Shown here: in pieces, positions 10,502 through 23,529 of the stretch
Layout of the letters: each line of letters starts with the position of its first letter
Numbering within the stretch: the first letter of the stretch is position 1
Origin: Pascua guehoae
Taxonomy: Eukaryota > Basidiomycota > Tremellomycetes > Trichosporonales > Trichosporonaceae
Length of the DNA: 64,000 nt
Assembly (NCBI GenBank): GCA_001600415.1
Contig: BCJX01000012.1
Span: 836,138-900,137, forward strand
Reading direction: 5' to 3'
Notes under the pieces: model-generated
Database searches by the model: none
What the model was told of the DNA's origin: nothing
What the model saw: only the letters and a program-made list of their open reading frames with translations
Translations under genes and position numbers: made by a program

Positions 10502-11233
10502 ATGTCGGAGCCGCAGTACACGCTCTACGGCTGCCATGGCACGGCGTCCATGTCGATCCACTGGCTCCTTCTCGAGCTGCAGGAGCGCGAGGGCGTGAGC
10601 TTTGAGTACCGAAACATTGACCTGGGAGCGGGCGAGCAGCGGGCCGAGTCGTACCTCGCGCTCAACCCAAAGGGGCGCGTGCCCACCTTGGTGGTGCACT
10701 CGCCCGACGGCGGGCCCGACGTGGTCGTCACCGAATCGGGGGCGTGCACGCTCGTGCTGTGCGAGCAGCACCCGTCTGCGGGTCTGCGTCCCCACCGCAC
10801 GGCGCCGCTCGCGGTCCGCGCAAAGTGGGACGAGACATTCGTGTTCATCGTCAACACACTCCTCCCGGCCATGCGCGATTGGATGTACGCGGCCAAGGAC
10901 GGCGACGAGCAGTATGCGTACGGCGTCCGCCAGCTCGTCCTCTCGCGCCTCCAGCTCGCGTTCGGCGTCCTCGACAAGCAACTCGCCAAAACTCGCTTCT
11001 TGACCACAGACGACCGCCCCACCGCCCTCGACTACCTCTTCTCCCAGACGACCGTGTGGGACACGTTTATCAACAATCTCGCAGACTCTTATCCAAACAT
11101 CAAACGCCATACCGTCGACATGCGCGCGTCCCCCTCGGGCAGGATGCTCTGGCAGGCAGACGATATTGGCACCATGCAGAAGAAAGGGTACAATGACTGG
11201 GAGAAGCCGTTTGTAAAGCTCGCCAACCTCTAG
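10502..11233 (+). CDS. Glutathione S-transferase-like protein
   Basis: Intronless, 243 residues. The N-terminal thioredoxin-fold half shows the expected order: strand YTLYGC near residues 6-11, a helix, then NPKGRVPTLV near residue 56 (the Pro of this block is the conserved cis-proline of GSTs), then TESGACTL near residue 79, where Glu-Ser normally contact the gamma-glutamyl group of glutathione. The C-terminal half is helical, with TALDYLFSQTTVWD matching the common GST helix 6 N-cap region, and ends in WEKPFVKLANL. Probably cytosolic: no signal peptide or membrane segment. The catalytic residue is not certain; a Cys-His-Gly-Thr-Ala-Ser stretch follows strand 1. The exact GST class and substrate cannot be told from sequence. 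Confidence 0.85.
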   Translation: MSEPQYTLYGCHGTASMSIHWLLLELQEREGVSFEYRNIDLGAGEQRAESYLALNPKGRVPTLVVHSPDGGPDVVVTESGACTLVLCEQHPSAGLRPHRTAPLAVRAKWDETFVFIVNTLLPAMRDWMYAAKDGDEQYAYGVRQLVLSRLQLAFGVLDKQLAKTRFLTTDDRPTALDYLFSQTTVWDTFINNLADSYPNIKRHTVDMRASPSGRMLWQADDIGTMQKKGYNDWEKPFVKLANL

Positions 11234-13875
11234 GACGTCACGATGCCTATGTGTGTATCCGGCGCATTTCGGCCGACAATTCTAGTGGACGCGGTCGATG
11301 ACTTGGAAGTATAAACGTAGCGCAGATGCGACTTTGGTGTTTGAGTACATCAGGGGCCAGGAGGAATCGCGAGTAAGTGCTGTCGATTGCGAGAGGTGGT
11401 GTAGCATGGCGTATTTGCAGCATACCTACAAGGTGCGTGCGGGATGGTGTGTAGCATGGCGTCTATGTAGCACACCTACATGGTGCGTGAGGGACGGCGG
11501 TAGGCGATGTCGTCTCGGGCGTACTACTGTCCATAGACCTTGGGGACGCTCCGACATACGGACAGGTGGACATGATTGTCCTCGTGCTCACAGAAAGACA
11601 CAAGGTGGCACACCATCAAAATGCGCATCCTCTGAGAATTATCCATGTTGCCCTGGTCTGCATGGTCTGGACACAGGCCACATATGGATGCCCATTGCCT
11701 CCTCTGAGTATTCGAGAGTCGGGAGCACCTCACTCCCAGCCTCTTCCAGCAGTGTGAGGAAACAGCCAGCAGAGTCCAGCAACGGGGCAGGCCATATGTC
11801 TATACGTCCGTTCCCTGGGTCTGTTGTAGCATCGTGGATGAGACTCGTCAGTAGTCAGTGCCAACTTCTTCGGAGCGTTCCTCGCTTCGTCACAGAGCTT
11901 GATGCGTATGATCGAGCTTAGCAAGAGGCGCTCCTGCACCAGTTGTTACAGCAGTTAGCAGTCGTGGCCTCCACTTCATCAGAGCGTTGCAACGATAAGT
12001 GATTGCGTAGAATCAAACGCGTGTCAGTGTTGAGTATGCATGGTAGGACGCCCTTGTTCATTCAATATCGTCTACCGAGGCTATCAAGCCATCCCGCTTT
12101 CTTGAGTCTTCTGCTTTGGTGGGCAGGTACAATGTGGCGGCATGGTGGTCGACGTTGAGTCCGGGAGCCGGGAATAAGAACGATTAATCCATGTTCTGAC
12201 ACTGGGTCTAGTTATGAATGTATTGTGGGACGTGTATGGACACGGCAGTGCGTGCTCTGCTTATACCACTCCTTCGGTTGGGCGTCGTGTACCTCGAAGG
12301 AGAGAGCTGCTCCTCCTCGAGTGCCGTTCGGTTCGTGGTTGGAGGCGTCGTCATGGGTAATAGGTGGTGCCTTTGGTGCCTGGTGATTGCATCGTTTGCA
12401 TCCAATTCGCACCCAGGCGAGAGCAAGCAGGCCAAGGACAAGGTAGGAATCCAGCTAAATCCAGCCAAGTAACACAGCCCCGAACAGGCAGGCAGTGCAC
12501 AAGCTGCACCGCAGCGCACCGCAAAATGAGAACCGCGGTACTCTGTTGACCTGCAGTTTTGGGCAACACATGCAGGACCGACGTTGGAACTAAAGTTGCG
12601 GGCCGAGGGTCAAGCGGTACAGTACAGAGTTGCCCTGCATGCTCTCAAAACCAGTGCAGCACTGGAGCAGCGCACCTCTTAGGGTCTCACGTGCTTACAG
12701 GAGCTTGGACAAGGAGAAAAAGTATCAGGTGCACACTTGGGTGTTGCAGCAGCACCCGACACTGGGAGCAGACGCTAAGCAATCAAGCTTGTACGTACGA
12801 GGAGAGTGGATGAGTGATGTGCACAGGAGCCAGGAGCCACAGCTTTTGCACAGCCCACAACTGGATTTAAGCGCGTCCGAACTTGAACTGCCCTGCCACG
12901 TATGACGACTCTTTTGGACAAGTCGGTGAGAATAGAGTGCGTTGAGCGACACTAGGGGGTCATGGACGAGTGACCGTCAGCGGTGCCCTGGTGTAGCAAA
13001 GTAGGCCACATTGCATAGGGGAGGATCGACTTTGTAATCTACCAGGGCCAGCGGCCATAGTACGTTAATGTGCCGCTGTTTGCAAGCTAGACGACAATGT
13101 GACTACGGGAGACTACGGGCCCTCTGGTCGCGCGCGCGACTGACCGCCTTACGCCAAGTGGTTCCAGGCGCGCGCGCCCGCCAGTGGCCAGAGGGAGGGG
13201 AACACACACCTCCGAGCCGGCCCAGGTACCAGGATGGATGGAATCTCACTTGCCAGCCATGCTCGCGTCCTGTACGGTACTGTAGCCTACGGCCTACCTA
13301 CGGCCTGCCTTCGGCGTGGCGCGGGGGTGGGTGCCTTCTCCCTCGCTGTGCTGTCGTGACCTGAGCTGAGTGCCGCGCCCCGTCGTGTCTTCCCCCCTTC
13401 TGGCCGTGTCCCTCACCCCCTTGCACCCAGAGTCGTGGATACTGGGTGGCACGACTGCACTTGTCAGGCAGGTCTTGAGTTTGAGCAGTGAGCTATTCGA
13501 CCAGTCAGCAGGAGCAGGGTCAACCATTCCACCACCTGGCGAACTCTGTTGTCAACTCATCTCGCTCCATCATCACCGCGCTCTTGCCATCTTGCATCAA
13601 GCCCCCCAAGCCACAACAACGCCACGACCCACCTCCACCACGGCCACCCGTTCCTCATCTCGGCTAGTAGCACCATCGATCACCCCTCTTCCGACCGCAC
13701 CTGAGCATCCTCCGTGTTCCAACATTGAAAAGCGCGCGTGTCAGAGACCAAATAGACTACTCTGGTCTCGGACATCACCTGTAGGGCGCCGCGCCCTTGA
13801 CGCCTTCCCATTCTCGGCCACCCTTTGACCTCGATGCAGCCCGTGTCGCCGCCAGCGCGGCGTTGAGTTGCAAAC
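11234..13875. other. Long intergenic region before the giant RING gene
   Basis: About 2.6 kb with no supported gene. It contains a two-copy 50-bp tandem repeat at 11399-11496, GC-alternating tracts (CGCGCGCG near 13129-13172) and a pyrimidine-rich leader at 13370-13870 leading into the proposed start at 13876. All short frames here lack domains and overlap each other. Confidence 0.5.
11399..11496. repeat. Two-copy tandem repeat, period 50 bp
   Basis: Units at 11399-11446 and 11449-11496 share GTGTAGCATGGCGT, then CACCTACA-like and GGTGCGTG blocks, with a few substitutions. There is no coding link. Confidence 0.7.
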
Positions 13876-16800
13876 ATGAGTCCCGGTCCCGAGGACGAGC
13901 GGGGCACCAAGGTGAGTGAGAGTTTGTGGGTGTGAGAGATGTAATGAGATTGACGTGGGTGGCGTGCGTACTGTAATGCTGACGCCTCTTTGCAGCAGTC
14001 CAGGAGTGAGTAGCCCTTGTCCCCCATCCGTGCACGCCGCGGGGGCGCCCAGACCACCGCCTCCTCGCCTCCACACACACAGTCTGTCCCATCCCAGAGT
14101 CGCACTTGTATACCTCGACGTCACAAACAACATGCCTCGTCTTGAGACCCATCTCTCCAACACCCAACCTCTCACGACTCGTATGGCAAGATGCGGCCAA
14201 AGCGGTCGCATCACCATGCCTCGTCGCTTCCATCACGCACGACGCCATCAGGAGAAACGCTGACCATAGTCCCCGTCCTTGGCATCGGCAAGGGACGAAA
14301 GAGGAAGCCGCAGCGCGAAGAGCAGCTCAGTCCCGTCCCCGAGCCATACTTGGCGCTCGCGCCGCAGTCTGTGACTGCTGCGCAGGCGTCGGGGTCGTCA
14401 TCATCGTCACTCATTCTCCCTTCGACCTACATCAAGACTAGAAGCGGGTCGAGGGACCTTGGCCGTTCCCCGACACCGACCGGCTCACGAGGAGGCTATG
14501 CGGCCAACCTTCTCTCGCCACCTACGATTATGGGCGGGTCGAGTGGATCCGGCAGCCGAAGCAACACACCACAACCCCCACGTCCAGGCTATGCTGCAAA
14601 CCTCGCTTCACCCCCTTCCATTCTACCCGGAGGACGCCCCAATCCCCCCCTACTCCAACACAGCAGCCCATTCCTACGCCCCACCACATCCCACTCCCAC
14701 TCCCGCTCCAACTCGGCCCAGCTAAACATTATCAATGGCGAGCGCTCAGAGTCCCCACTTCCTCCCACCCCCGACGAGAGAGCCGAGCGAGATCAAGATC
14801 GCGATCGGAATCGCCGACGTGAGAGGGCCAATGCCTCTCCTACACCGGGCGCGTCCCGTCCAAATCCCCGTCGGCGACGTCGCATTGTCAACAGTCAAGA
14901 CTCGTCGCGCCGCGTCACAGTTTCATCAGCCGAGGAAGGACGTGGACTAGCGCGCCGCGCGAGTCAAAGACGCGTCAATGTCTGGGATGGTGATTACCTT
15001 GCTAACAACTCTCGAGACGGCCGTTTCCAAGCTGACTCTCCAGATGTTCCAGATGGCGAAGACCCACCACCGCCGTTTGAGTTTGGCGACGCAAGCTCAA
15101 TGCCCCCTATGCCCGCCCTCCCTCCATCGTTTGCCGCTGCTAGCGCTGCTGCCAACTCGGCAGCGTCCTCAAATCTCCTCTCTGTCCACCAGGACCCACC
15201 CGTGCCCGGGTCGCCGCCACCACCATTCGATCAGGCCGTGCGCAGCATGCCACCGCTCTCTGCCGTTCCGGAGAGTCCTGCCAACACAATGGCGGCTGGC
15301 AACACAATTCCTAGTCAAACATCGGCGCCTTTGATCCAAGCGTTGCTCGCTGAGAACGGTAACGAGTCACCAAGCGACGATTCCGAAGGCGAGGACGACG
15401 AGAACCGCGTCGACCGCCAGCTGTGGAATGCCGATATTCTGGCGGGCTACACGCTCGAGGAACGTGTGAGGCGAGAGGCTGAACGTCGACTCGCACGAGC
15501 ACATCGCGCAGAGCAAGAGGCTGCGGCACGGCGCGCAGAGGCCGCGGCTCTGGCACGGAGAGACGCTGCAGACGCTGCGCTCCGACGCATCGAGGCAGAA
15601 GCTGCCGCCGCGCGCGCAGCGGCCGAAGAAGCAGCACGTCTGCATGATGCCGAGTCGGCCGCTGCTCGTCGCGTTCTGCAAGAAGGCGACGCAGCTCGTC
15701 GGGCTGAGCTCGAAGCGGCCAACGTGCGGCGCGAGGATATGGAGGCTGCTATCCGCGAGGTTAGCGAGGACAATCCGCTCAACAAGGCGGAAATCGAGTC
15801 GGCTGCCCGAGAGGCTCTCGAAGTGCTCGGCGGTCGGAAAGCGTCACGATTGGAGATCCTTGCTGTCGCACGCGAGGCACTTGCATCGAAACAGGCAAGG
15901 GCGTCGACGCGCGGCCAAGAGATTGTCCAGCCTACAGAGGTAGTGCGCTACGATGCCAACGCTGGTGTCGTGACACGAAACGAAGAGCCTGGTATCATCT
16001 ACCAGCTTGTCCCCAACGATGGGGCTAAAAGCAAGCCGACAAGACCAGGCCTTACGCGGAACCCATCATCTGCGGCGGCTCTGGCGATCACGGAACGCGC
16101 ACGGAGCGACTCTGTTGCGGTCGACCCCACCCCGCCAGCCTCAGCCGCTGAGAGCCCACAGACGGGTCAATTCACCCCGTTTGAGCCTCCACACCCGTGG
16201 GCATCACATTCTAGGTCAGTTTCGCGAGCCGAGCTGCAAGGCCCTCCCGAGCGGCCACCACGCCCAGATGAACGACGTCCTCCAGAACGGCCCCCACGTC
16301 CGGATCGTGCTCCACAGCGTCCTCCACGCCCAGATCGTCCTCCAGAACGCTCGCAGCGCCCATCGCACAGCCGAACGGGGAGTTCCAATCTGCTGGCAAA
16401 CGCGAGCACCATCTCCCCAGCCGAGCTTGAGCTCAAACGGGGGATCCTTGCCAACGACAAGGCCAAGGATCTAGACATGGCACCTGGGCCCGCGAGCTTC
16501 GCGCCGAGACCGGGCAATAGGAAGAAGGGCCTCGTCACGCGGCCTGAAGAGGGGGGCAATGTCGTGTACAAGCTTGTCACGAAGATTACTGGAGCCTCAC
16601 CCAGGGTTCGCAGGGATACCACCAGCGCCGTCTCGCCCACGACGCCGAATAGCGAAAGTGGACGAGCCGGTGTCATCACCAGCCGGCAGGGTGCGCAGAG
16701 CCCCAACGTTGGCCGTGCCAGCCCACATGTTGAGCCACGTCCCGGCGCCCAGAGTCCGTATTACGAACGCAACTACTCGCCGTTCGTTGAACGGGCGCAC

Positions 16801-19800
16801 ACCCCTGCGGCTGAACGACCCTTCTCGCCCGAGGTAGCGCACCCGCTGTCGCGTCAGCGCTCATTTGACCGTGTTCCATCGCCATATGTGGACGCGCGCC
16901 CGTCGTCCCGACAGGACAGTCGCGCACAGTCGCCATTTGCAGAGCCGCGTCCTGGGATCCTCCGACAACACTCGTTTGACCATGGACGCTTCGAGCTTCG
17001 CCCGCATTCTCGCCAGGACTCGATAAGGCGGCCACCTTCACGACAAGACTCGCTTGTGCGGTCATCCTCGCGCCAAGAGAATCTGGTGCAATCTCGCTAT
17101 GGCGATCCCGTGCGTCCTGGCTCGAGGCAGGACTCGCGGCCGCAGGTGTCATTTGAGACTTCCCACTCGAGGCAAGAATCTCTCATTTCGACCCACCACT
17201 TCGACCATCCGCGGTCACACTCGCGACAGGAGTCTCTCACCTCGGTGGCATTTACCGAGCGCCCATCATCGAGGCAAGACTCATCGCCACCCTTTGTCGA
17301 TCGGCCGCGGTCGAGGGCAGGGTCGACCTCGTCACCCTACGTTGGAACACGTTCGCTCTCGCGCCAAGGCGAACAATACGATTCTCATCCAATGTCGCGC
17401 CAGCGCTCGCTGTCAAACACTTCCATCGCGTCTCGGCCTGGGTCTCGTGCGCACAACCGCTCCCCGTCACCCTTCGTTGAAGCTCGCCCATCGTCCCGAC
17501 AGGATCGCAACCCGTCTCCCTTCTTGGACGCAGAGGCAGCCAAACAAGCCAAACAGAATCGCGCGCACACGGTGTATGTAGCTGAACAACGCCCTTCGTC
17601 ACGGAGTTCCTCCCGACAGCACACGCGTGGCGGATCAGTGGACACGATCGATAACCGATCCGAAAGCCCGCTCATGCTTGGGCAGGCACATTTCGGCTCG
17701 CCTCCACGGCGTCGTGAACGGAGCCTCAGTGAAGCAAAGCAAGAGATTCTTGACGCCTTCCATCAACCGGGACAGTCTGAGCACCAGACGAGCGGTGTCT
17801 TTGCCCGACACGACGAATCGGGCATGTATCATCAAATCCGTCGACAAGAGAGCAGTGCCTCCATTTCGTCTGCACGTTCGGGTAACGGCGGACCACCGAC
17901 GGGTCGCCCTATACTGACCGTCAATCCTGCAGCGCCAAACCAGTCTCTTGGATCAGCACCCACGGAAGCCAGGTCATATTCTCGTGGCCCTCTCGACTAC
18001 CGAGAGCGCTCTCGATCTTCACCAACGGTCCCCACTTCGACCACCATGTCTCAACCTCTGCGATCGGCAACGATGGGCGAGTCACCGACAAAGCTGAAGC
18101 CGCCGTATAGTGGTCCTGAACAAACCCTTCAGAGCCCGACGAGCGAGTATTCTGCCGAGTTTATGAACTCTCCCAAGACGCCAGAGACGTCGTCCCACCG
18201 TGCTCATCAGCCTATTCTGCGAGCACATTCATATCGTTCGAGTGAATCAGGTCACCACAGTCCGGTGGAATCGACCCCAGGCAGCGTCCGCTTCCAGGAC
18301 AGAGGCACTCCGTCGCCCGCCTCATTCCATTCGTTGCGCAATGGTGACGGAGGACGCTACACCGAGTCGCCCACTCCGGCGGCCATGCCGACCCTCACCG
18401 AGTCTCCCCCTCTGCGTGGACCCACTCCAGGCATTTCTGCACCTCCATCGCGTTCTGGCTCTGGGAAATCCATTGGTCGACCGTCAGTGGAGACGTCCCG
18501 GCTTGTACCGCCGAGGTCATCTTCCCCGGGATCAGGTCACCTGTCCATACCGTCATCACAATCGGGAGGAACAGCGGGCACATACTCCCCGTCCTTCCCG
18601 TACTCGGCCCCAGGAACAGGCGACCCCAGCTCACCAGTGTCGTCTCAGAGTGCTGAACCAGAGTTTGACCGTTTTACTCGGCTGCCCAATGAACAGCGGG
18701 CGGTAGCGCAGCACACGTCGCATGGCGATATCCGGGATGCCGCAAGGCGCCAGGCGTCTACCCCGGTTTCCGAGGCGGTGCGCGAGAATGTCCCCAAGCG
18801 TGGCTTCAGTGACAGTCCGCTTTATGACCCTTCTGGGCGCGGCGAGACTGAGTCTGCAGACTCGCACACTGCGAAGCCGCCTCGTGACGTTCCCCGTCCT
18901 ATTAGCCCACAGACCAAAGGTGTTAGCTTCCAAAGCGCGAATAGCGGCCATGTGTTCCGGTCTGCAGTACCGTCGTCCGAGGACCACACTCCGTCGCTGG
19001 GAACCGAGGAGTTGGCAAGCGAGGACCTTGCTAGGTCGTCACAGCCGATAACACCAACGTCACCACAGCAGCAAATGGAAAACTTGGCCCACCGCGGCCC
19101 TCCAGGTCCAAACGAGGAGCCTTCCACGCCTCCGCTTCGCCCTGGTGCACCCACCATCAGCACAACGCAGCCCACGCCTCAAGCGACGCCTACACCCAGC
19201 CGCCAAGGGACATTACTGGAGCCAACCGCCACTGTATCTGGTCACTCGACCGCGGTACCTTCTCGAGGGCCTTCGCCTGACGATCTGGCGACGCCGGACC
19301 ATGGAGGCTCGGGAGGCTCGTCACCTTCCATCTACAGCCCGCTTGCCTCCACCCTGTCGCCTCAGATTCCGCCTGCAGCCACACTGCCCCCTCTCTTCTC
19401 AGAGCCGTGGTTCTTCCCACAAGAGCAGGCGCTCGAGGCACTCCTCGCTCGCGAGAACGATACTTGGGGATCGGACCAATCGTTCATTGTTCCGATGACG
19501 GCTCCTTTAAATGTGCCACATCGTCCCCCTGTCAACCAGGGTCACCGACAGACGGCCTCCGAGTCCAATCCGCGTGACTTGATACCGCGCCCGCAACACA
19601 TTGGTGGTCGGCCCATGCGTTCTATGACGCTTTTCGAGGTGCCCGAAGATAGTGTACAGACGTCGTCACAATCTCAGGTGTTACCGCGGGCAGACTCGCA
19701 AGCTCCGCGCCATCCTGCAGCTCATACAGGTGGTTCGCCTCAACCGGACGACATTCCTCCGCATCTTTTGGCGTCGCCGGCTCCGCTCACATCCGCTGGG

Positions 19801-22800
19801 ACGACCGCAAGCATGGACTCTCCAGCCATCATCACGCCTGGAGGTTCAGCGTCTCCGAAGCCGGCGTACGTCAAGCGGGCGGGCATGTATGCGCGAAAGC
19901 TCCATTCTCCCGCATTGACACCATCACCCCCGGAGCCTGCGCTGCATGTGGCCACCGAGGACGGGGCGCTTCATTCCAGTCGTCGCAGCTCGGTGCCCGC
20001 GCCTTCACCCGCATTGCCGGACGAGTCACCGACACTACCAGCACCAACGCCGACGGGATCCAAGCCACCGACGGTCAGGCCTTCATCATCCAGGCCTAGT
20101 GTGGCGCCAGTTATCGAGGTGGCAGATGAGGACGACGAGGAAAAGCACGTCGACACTGGGAACGACTCCAAGGATGAATCTCGCGAGGCAGATGCGGTTG
20201 GCGCAGCGACGGAGACCCATCAGGTTCAAGAGAGCCGCCCAACGTCCATGGCGGACAGTGCGATTGATAGCTCGGCGACTACGCCCACGGCTGAGAATGT
20301 GGACATTCGATCAAAGGGCCCGCTTCAGGCGATTGTCCCAGCGGGTGGCAGCGTCATGGACAGGATTTACAAGAAGAAGACAAAGCCGACGGACGACCAG
20401 ATCAGCAGCGAGACAAACAAGCCGACGGTCGACAACGCCAACGAGAGGAAGAGGCCTGCGGCCGAAAAGGCTAACAGTGTTGCAAAACAGCGATTAGTTC
20501 TCCACACCCACCTTTTGCACCCGAACAGCTTGGGGCCCTCACTTCCTGATCTGTCACCGACGTTACCGATGGCGACGCCGACGATTACCCAGCTCGTGAC
20601 CGACCACCAGAAAGAGATGGCCTCGTTAAATGTCAAGAAGGTTGTCGCGCACCGGTCTCTCCAGCTTCCTCCGAGTGAACCCATCAAGCGGAACTCACTT
20701 GTGACGCCACGGTTGACGACGGCGTTCGGCCCGGAGATCGATCGGCCAGAGCGACGCTCTGAACTCTTGCTCGATGAGGGTGAGGATATCCAGTCGCCCG
20801 AGGTCGACTTGTCGGACGTCAAGCTGCCCAGCACACCAGGTCACCCTCCAAAGCGTGGTGGGACATCTACGGGGTGGTCGACACCTGTCGTCCCGCCCTC
20901 ACCCGGTCTATCCACACTGCTAGGTGATACATCTGCTCTGTTGGACATGCTCGAGACCGGCTCTGAGCCAATGACTGGTGGCGAGTCGTCAGCTCAGGGT
21001 GCGAGGCGTTCGGCGATCCGGGTTGCAATGGAAGCAGAGCTCGCCCAACAGCTTGAGATCGAGCGACAGATTGAAAGCGCAAAGGCTTACCGCCAGCTTC
21101 AGGACGACGCCGCTGCCAACACCACCGTCGAGGCGCCAGTAACCGTGACCATCTCGGACGAGAGCGAGGCGGACAAGGGGCGTGGGATGGAGCCCAAAGA
21201 GACTCACAAGCTTGGTGTACCAAATACCAACAAGTCTCTGCCTCAGACACCACGGACGCCGTCGCCTTCTTCGATCAGTGACAAGGGCAAGGGCCGTGCG
21301 CTGGCAGCAGCGCAAAACGACGTACCAGACGTCCCCGTTGCGCCAGCGTCGTTTACGGCCCCAAGTGATCCTACAAACGCTGTCCAACATGACCAGCGCC
21401 CGTCGTTCCCCCCATCTGGAGGCCAGTCTACGATCGATCAACCAGCAACTTCGCCGCAGGCAGCGCAGACTGGATCGCCGGACACGGCCTCGTCTCCGAC
21501 TGCACGGTTAGAGCACACGATTCCGAAACGCCCGGCTATTGGAGCTCCTCCTTCTGGGCCCCTTCCCGCACCGCCGACAACAGGTGGCAAGCCCACCGCC
21601 CGCGGCCTTCCACCGCCGCCTCCTGCGAGTCGCGGCTTCTTCTCAGATCTCTCGCCGACCAAGCCTAATTCACCCACTAAGCCCAAGGCGCCTCCCCCTG
21701 CACCGCCCATCACCACAGCCGTCAACAAGGAGGATGCGGACAGTGTCAAGTCTTTCTCGTCCCTCGCGACCCCACTCAGTGCACCAAGGGACACATTCTC
21801 CTTGCCGGCAGATGTTGCGCGGGCCATGTTCAACAGGTTCCCCCCTCCACCAGACGGTGTTAACGAGAACGCAGGACCAGGGAAGAGCGATACAGGCGAA
21901 CAGCAGGACCCATCAGGTTCGACCTCTAACGACAAGAATGCATCGTCCAACGACCGACCCGTACTTCCGCCTTTGCTGCCTCCCATCTGGCCATCGCGCC
22001 CGCTGAGTGTTGGCATGATCCCAACGCCCAAGACGCCTACGCTCTCGCGACCCCCGTCGCTTCAGCAGTTTAGGAGGGCACCGCCTGTACCGCCTCTGCC
22101 GGACAACCTGTCCACGCACACGCGCCGTCCGCCGCCACCGCCCCCCCTCGTATCGCCTGTGCGCGACAGCGTGGCGAGTGCGGACACCTCGACCTCGAGT
22201 GTGTATACGAACAGCATTTACGACGCATACGAGCGCCCAGGCGAGGACAGCATGAATACGTACTCGGGACTGAACTCACCATCGTCTCCGACGACGCCAA
22301 CAGGCCCATCGCCCCAAACACCTGCGTCGCCGCGCACACCACAGCAGCCGACAACACCCGAGGCCCAAGTGCGGCGCGGACATGTGGCAGCCGACTCTGT
22401 GGACTCTGGAAGGTCTGTAAGGACGGCGTCGTCGTCCAACACCAACATGGGCGACAGTACTGTGCACCCCTCCCGTCCCTTTGATGGCCCACGCACCGCG
22501 TCGCCAGCCCAGAGTCTTCGAACCAACTCTATTCGCCGCCTGGGGCCTGGACCCCGCGGACCGCGTCCACCTCGTCCATCCCTGCCCCAGCGCCCATGGT
22601 CGCGCATTGTCTCTGCCGACGTGCCTCTTTCTGCCGTGTCCAACAACAGTCGCGACTCGCTCGGCTACCGCAACTCGTTTGCAGACTACCAGAGCCATTG
22701 GAACAGTCTTGGACCACGCGCGACCGAGAACGCTCCTGCATTCCCGCCCATACCGAGGTTGCCACAACTCCCCGAGGGTCCTCACGAGCCCGAGAACGAC

Positions 22801-23529
22801 AGTCCTCCGCCAGGGGCCCGTGGTGCCGCGGCATCGACCCCGTCCAACGCGCCGCCCAGCCCTCCGCCAAAGGATGAATCGACCTCGGCGCAGGACCCGT
22901 TCCGCGACGAGATGAAGGCCACGAATGACTCGGGTTCCGTAACTGTCAGCGCGGACAACAGCCAAGTGACGTCTGGCACCCCGAGCTCGCACGGCTCCAC
23001 GCCCACCCCGGGAACGTACGATCAGAGCATCCAGGGCGCGTCTAGCCAGCCGCAGACGACCGCCGCGCCGACCGCCTCGTACGCGTCCGCAACGGGGCGA
23101 GCCGCGGCCCCGCGCGCGCTCCCTGCCCTGCCCTCCTCCTCCCGCGAGCTCGAGTACACGGACGCGGACGTGTACGCTGCGCGCCTCGAGGGCACGAGCC
23201 ACGAGTACGAGGGCCTCTCGCGCCTCGCCGACTTTGTAGGCGGAGGACCCAAGGGCGCGTCCGAGGCCGCCCTCGCGTCCCTCCTCGAGGCGCCAGTGAA
23301 TGTCGACAGCCGCCGCATCAACGCCGCAGGCAAGGTCAAGCTCAAGCTGAGCGTCCTCGGCGCGCGCGTGGCAAACTGCCCCATCTGCCTCGTCCAGTTC
23401 CGCGGCGGCGACCTCGCCGTCTCGACACCCCGGTGCGGGCACGTCGCGCACGATGCGTGTGCGCGTAGGTGGTTCAAGGAGAGCGAGCAGTGCTTTGTGT
23501 GCCGCGAGCAGCTCGATGAGGAGGTGTAG
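13876..23529 (+). CDS. Giant disordered protein with C-terminal RING-H2 finger
   Basis: Predicted 3,142 residues in three exons: 13876-13911, 13996-14005 (10 nt) and 14147-23529. The last exon is one open frame of 9.4 kb. The C-terminus is a clear RING-H2 finger (about residues 3093-3134): CPIC, fifteen residues, then CGHVAHDAC, ten residues, then CFVC. This is the C3H2C3 pattern of E3 ubiquitin ligases, so a ligase role is likely by family. Upstream is almost all disordered: an Ala/Arg/Glu-rich probable coiled coil at about 450-560, an RPPRPD repeat near 714-750, an array of SRQDS/SRQES motifs at about 914-1180, and long proline-rich stretches. The spliced start joins phase 0 to phase 1 correctly, but the short first exons are inferred; translation from the in-frame ATG at 14191 is the alternative. 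The substrate is unknown. Confidence 0.75.

Noticed and set aside
22276..23451. 391-codon frame antisense to the RING gene 3' end
   Set aside because: Shadow of the coding strand with Arg/Gly/Val-rich composition and no recognisable motif.
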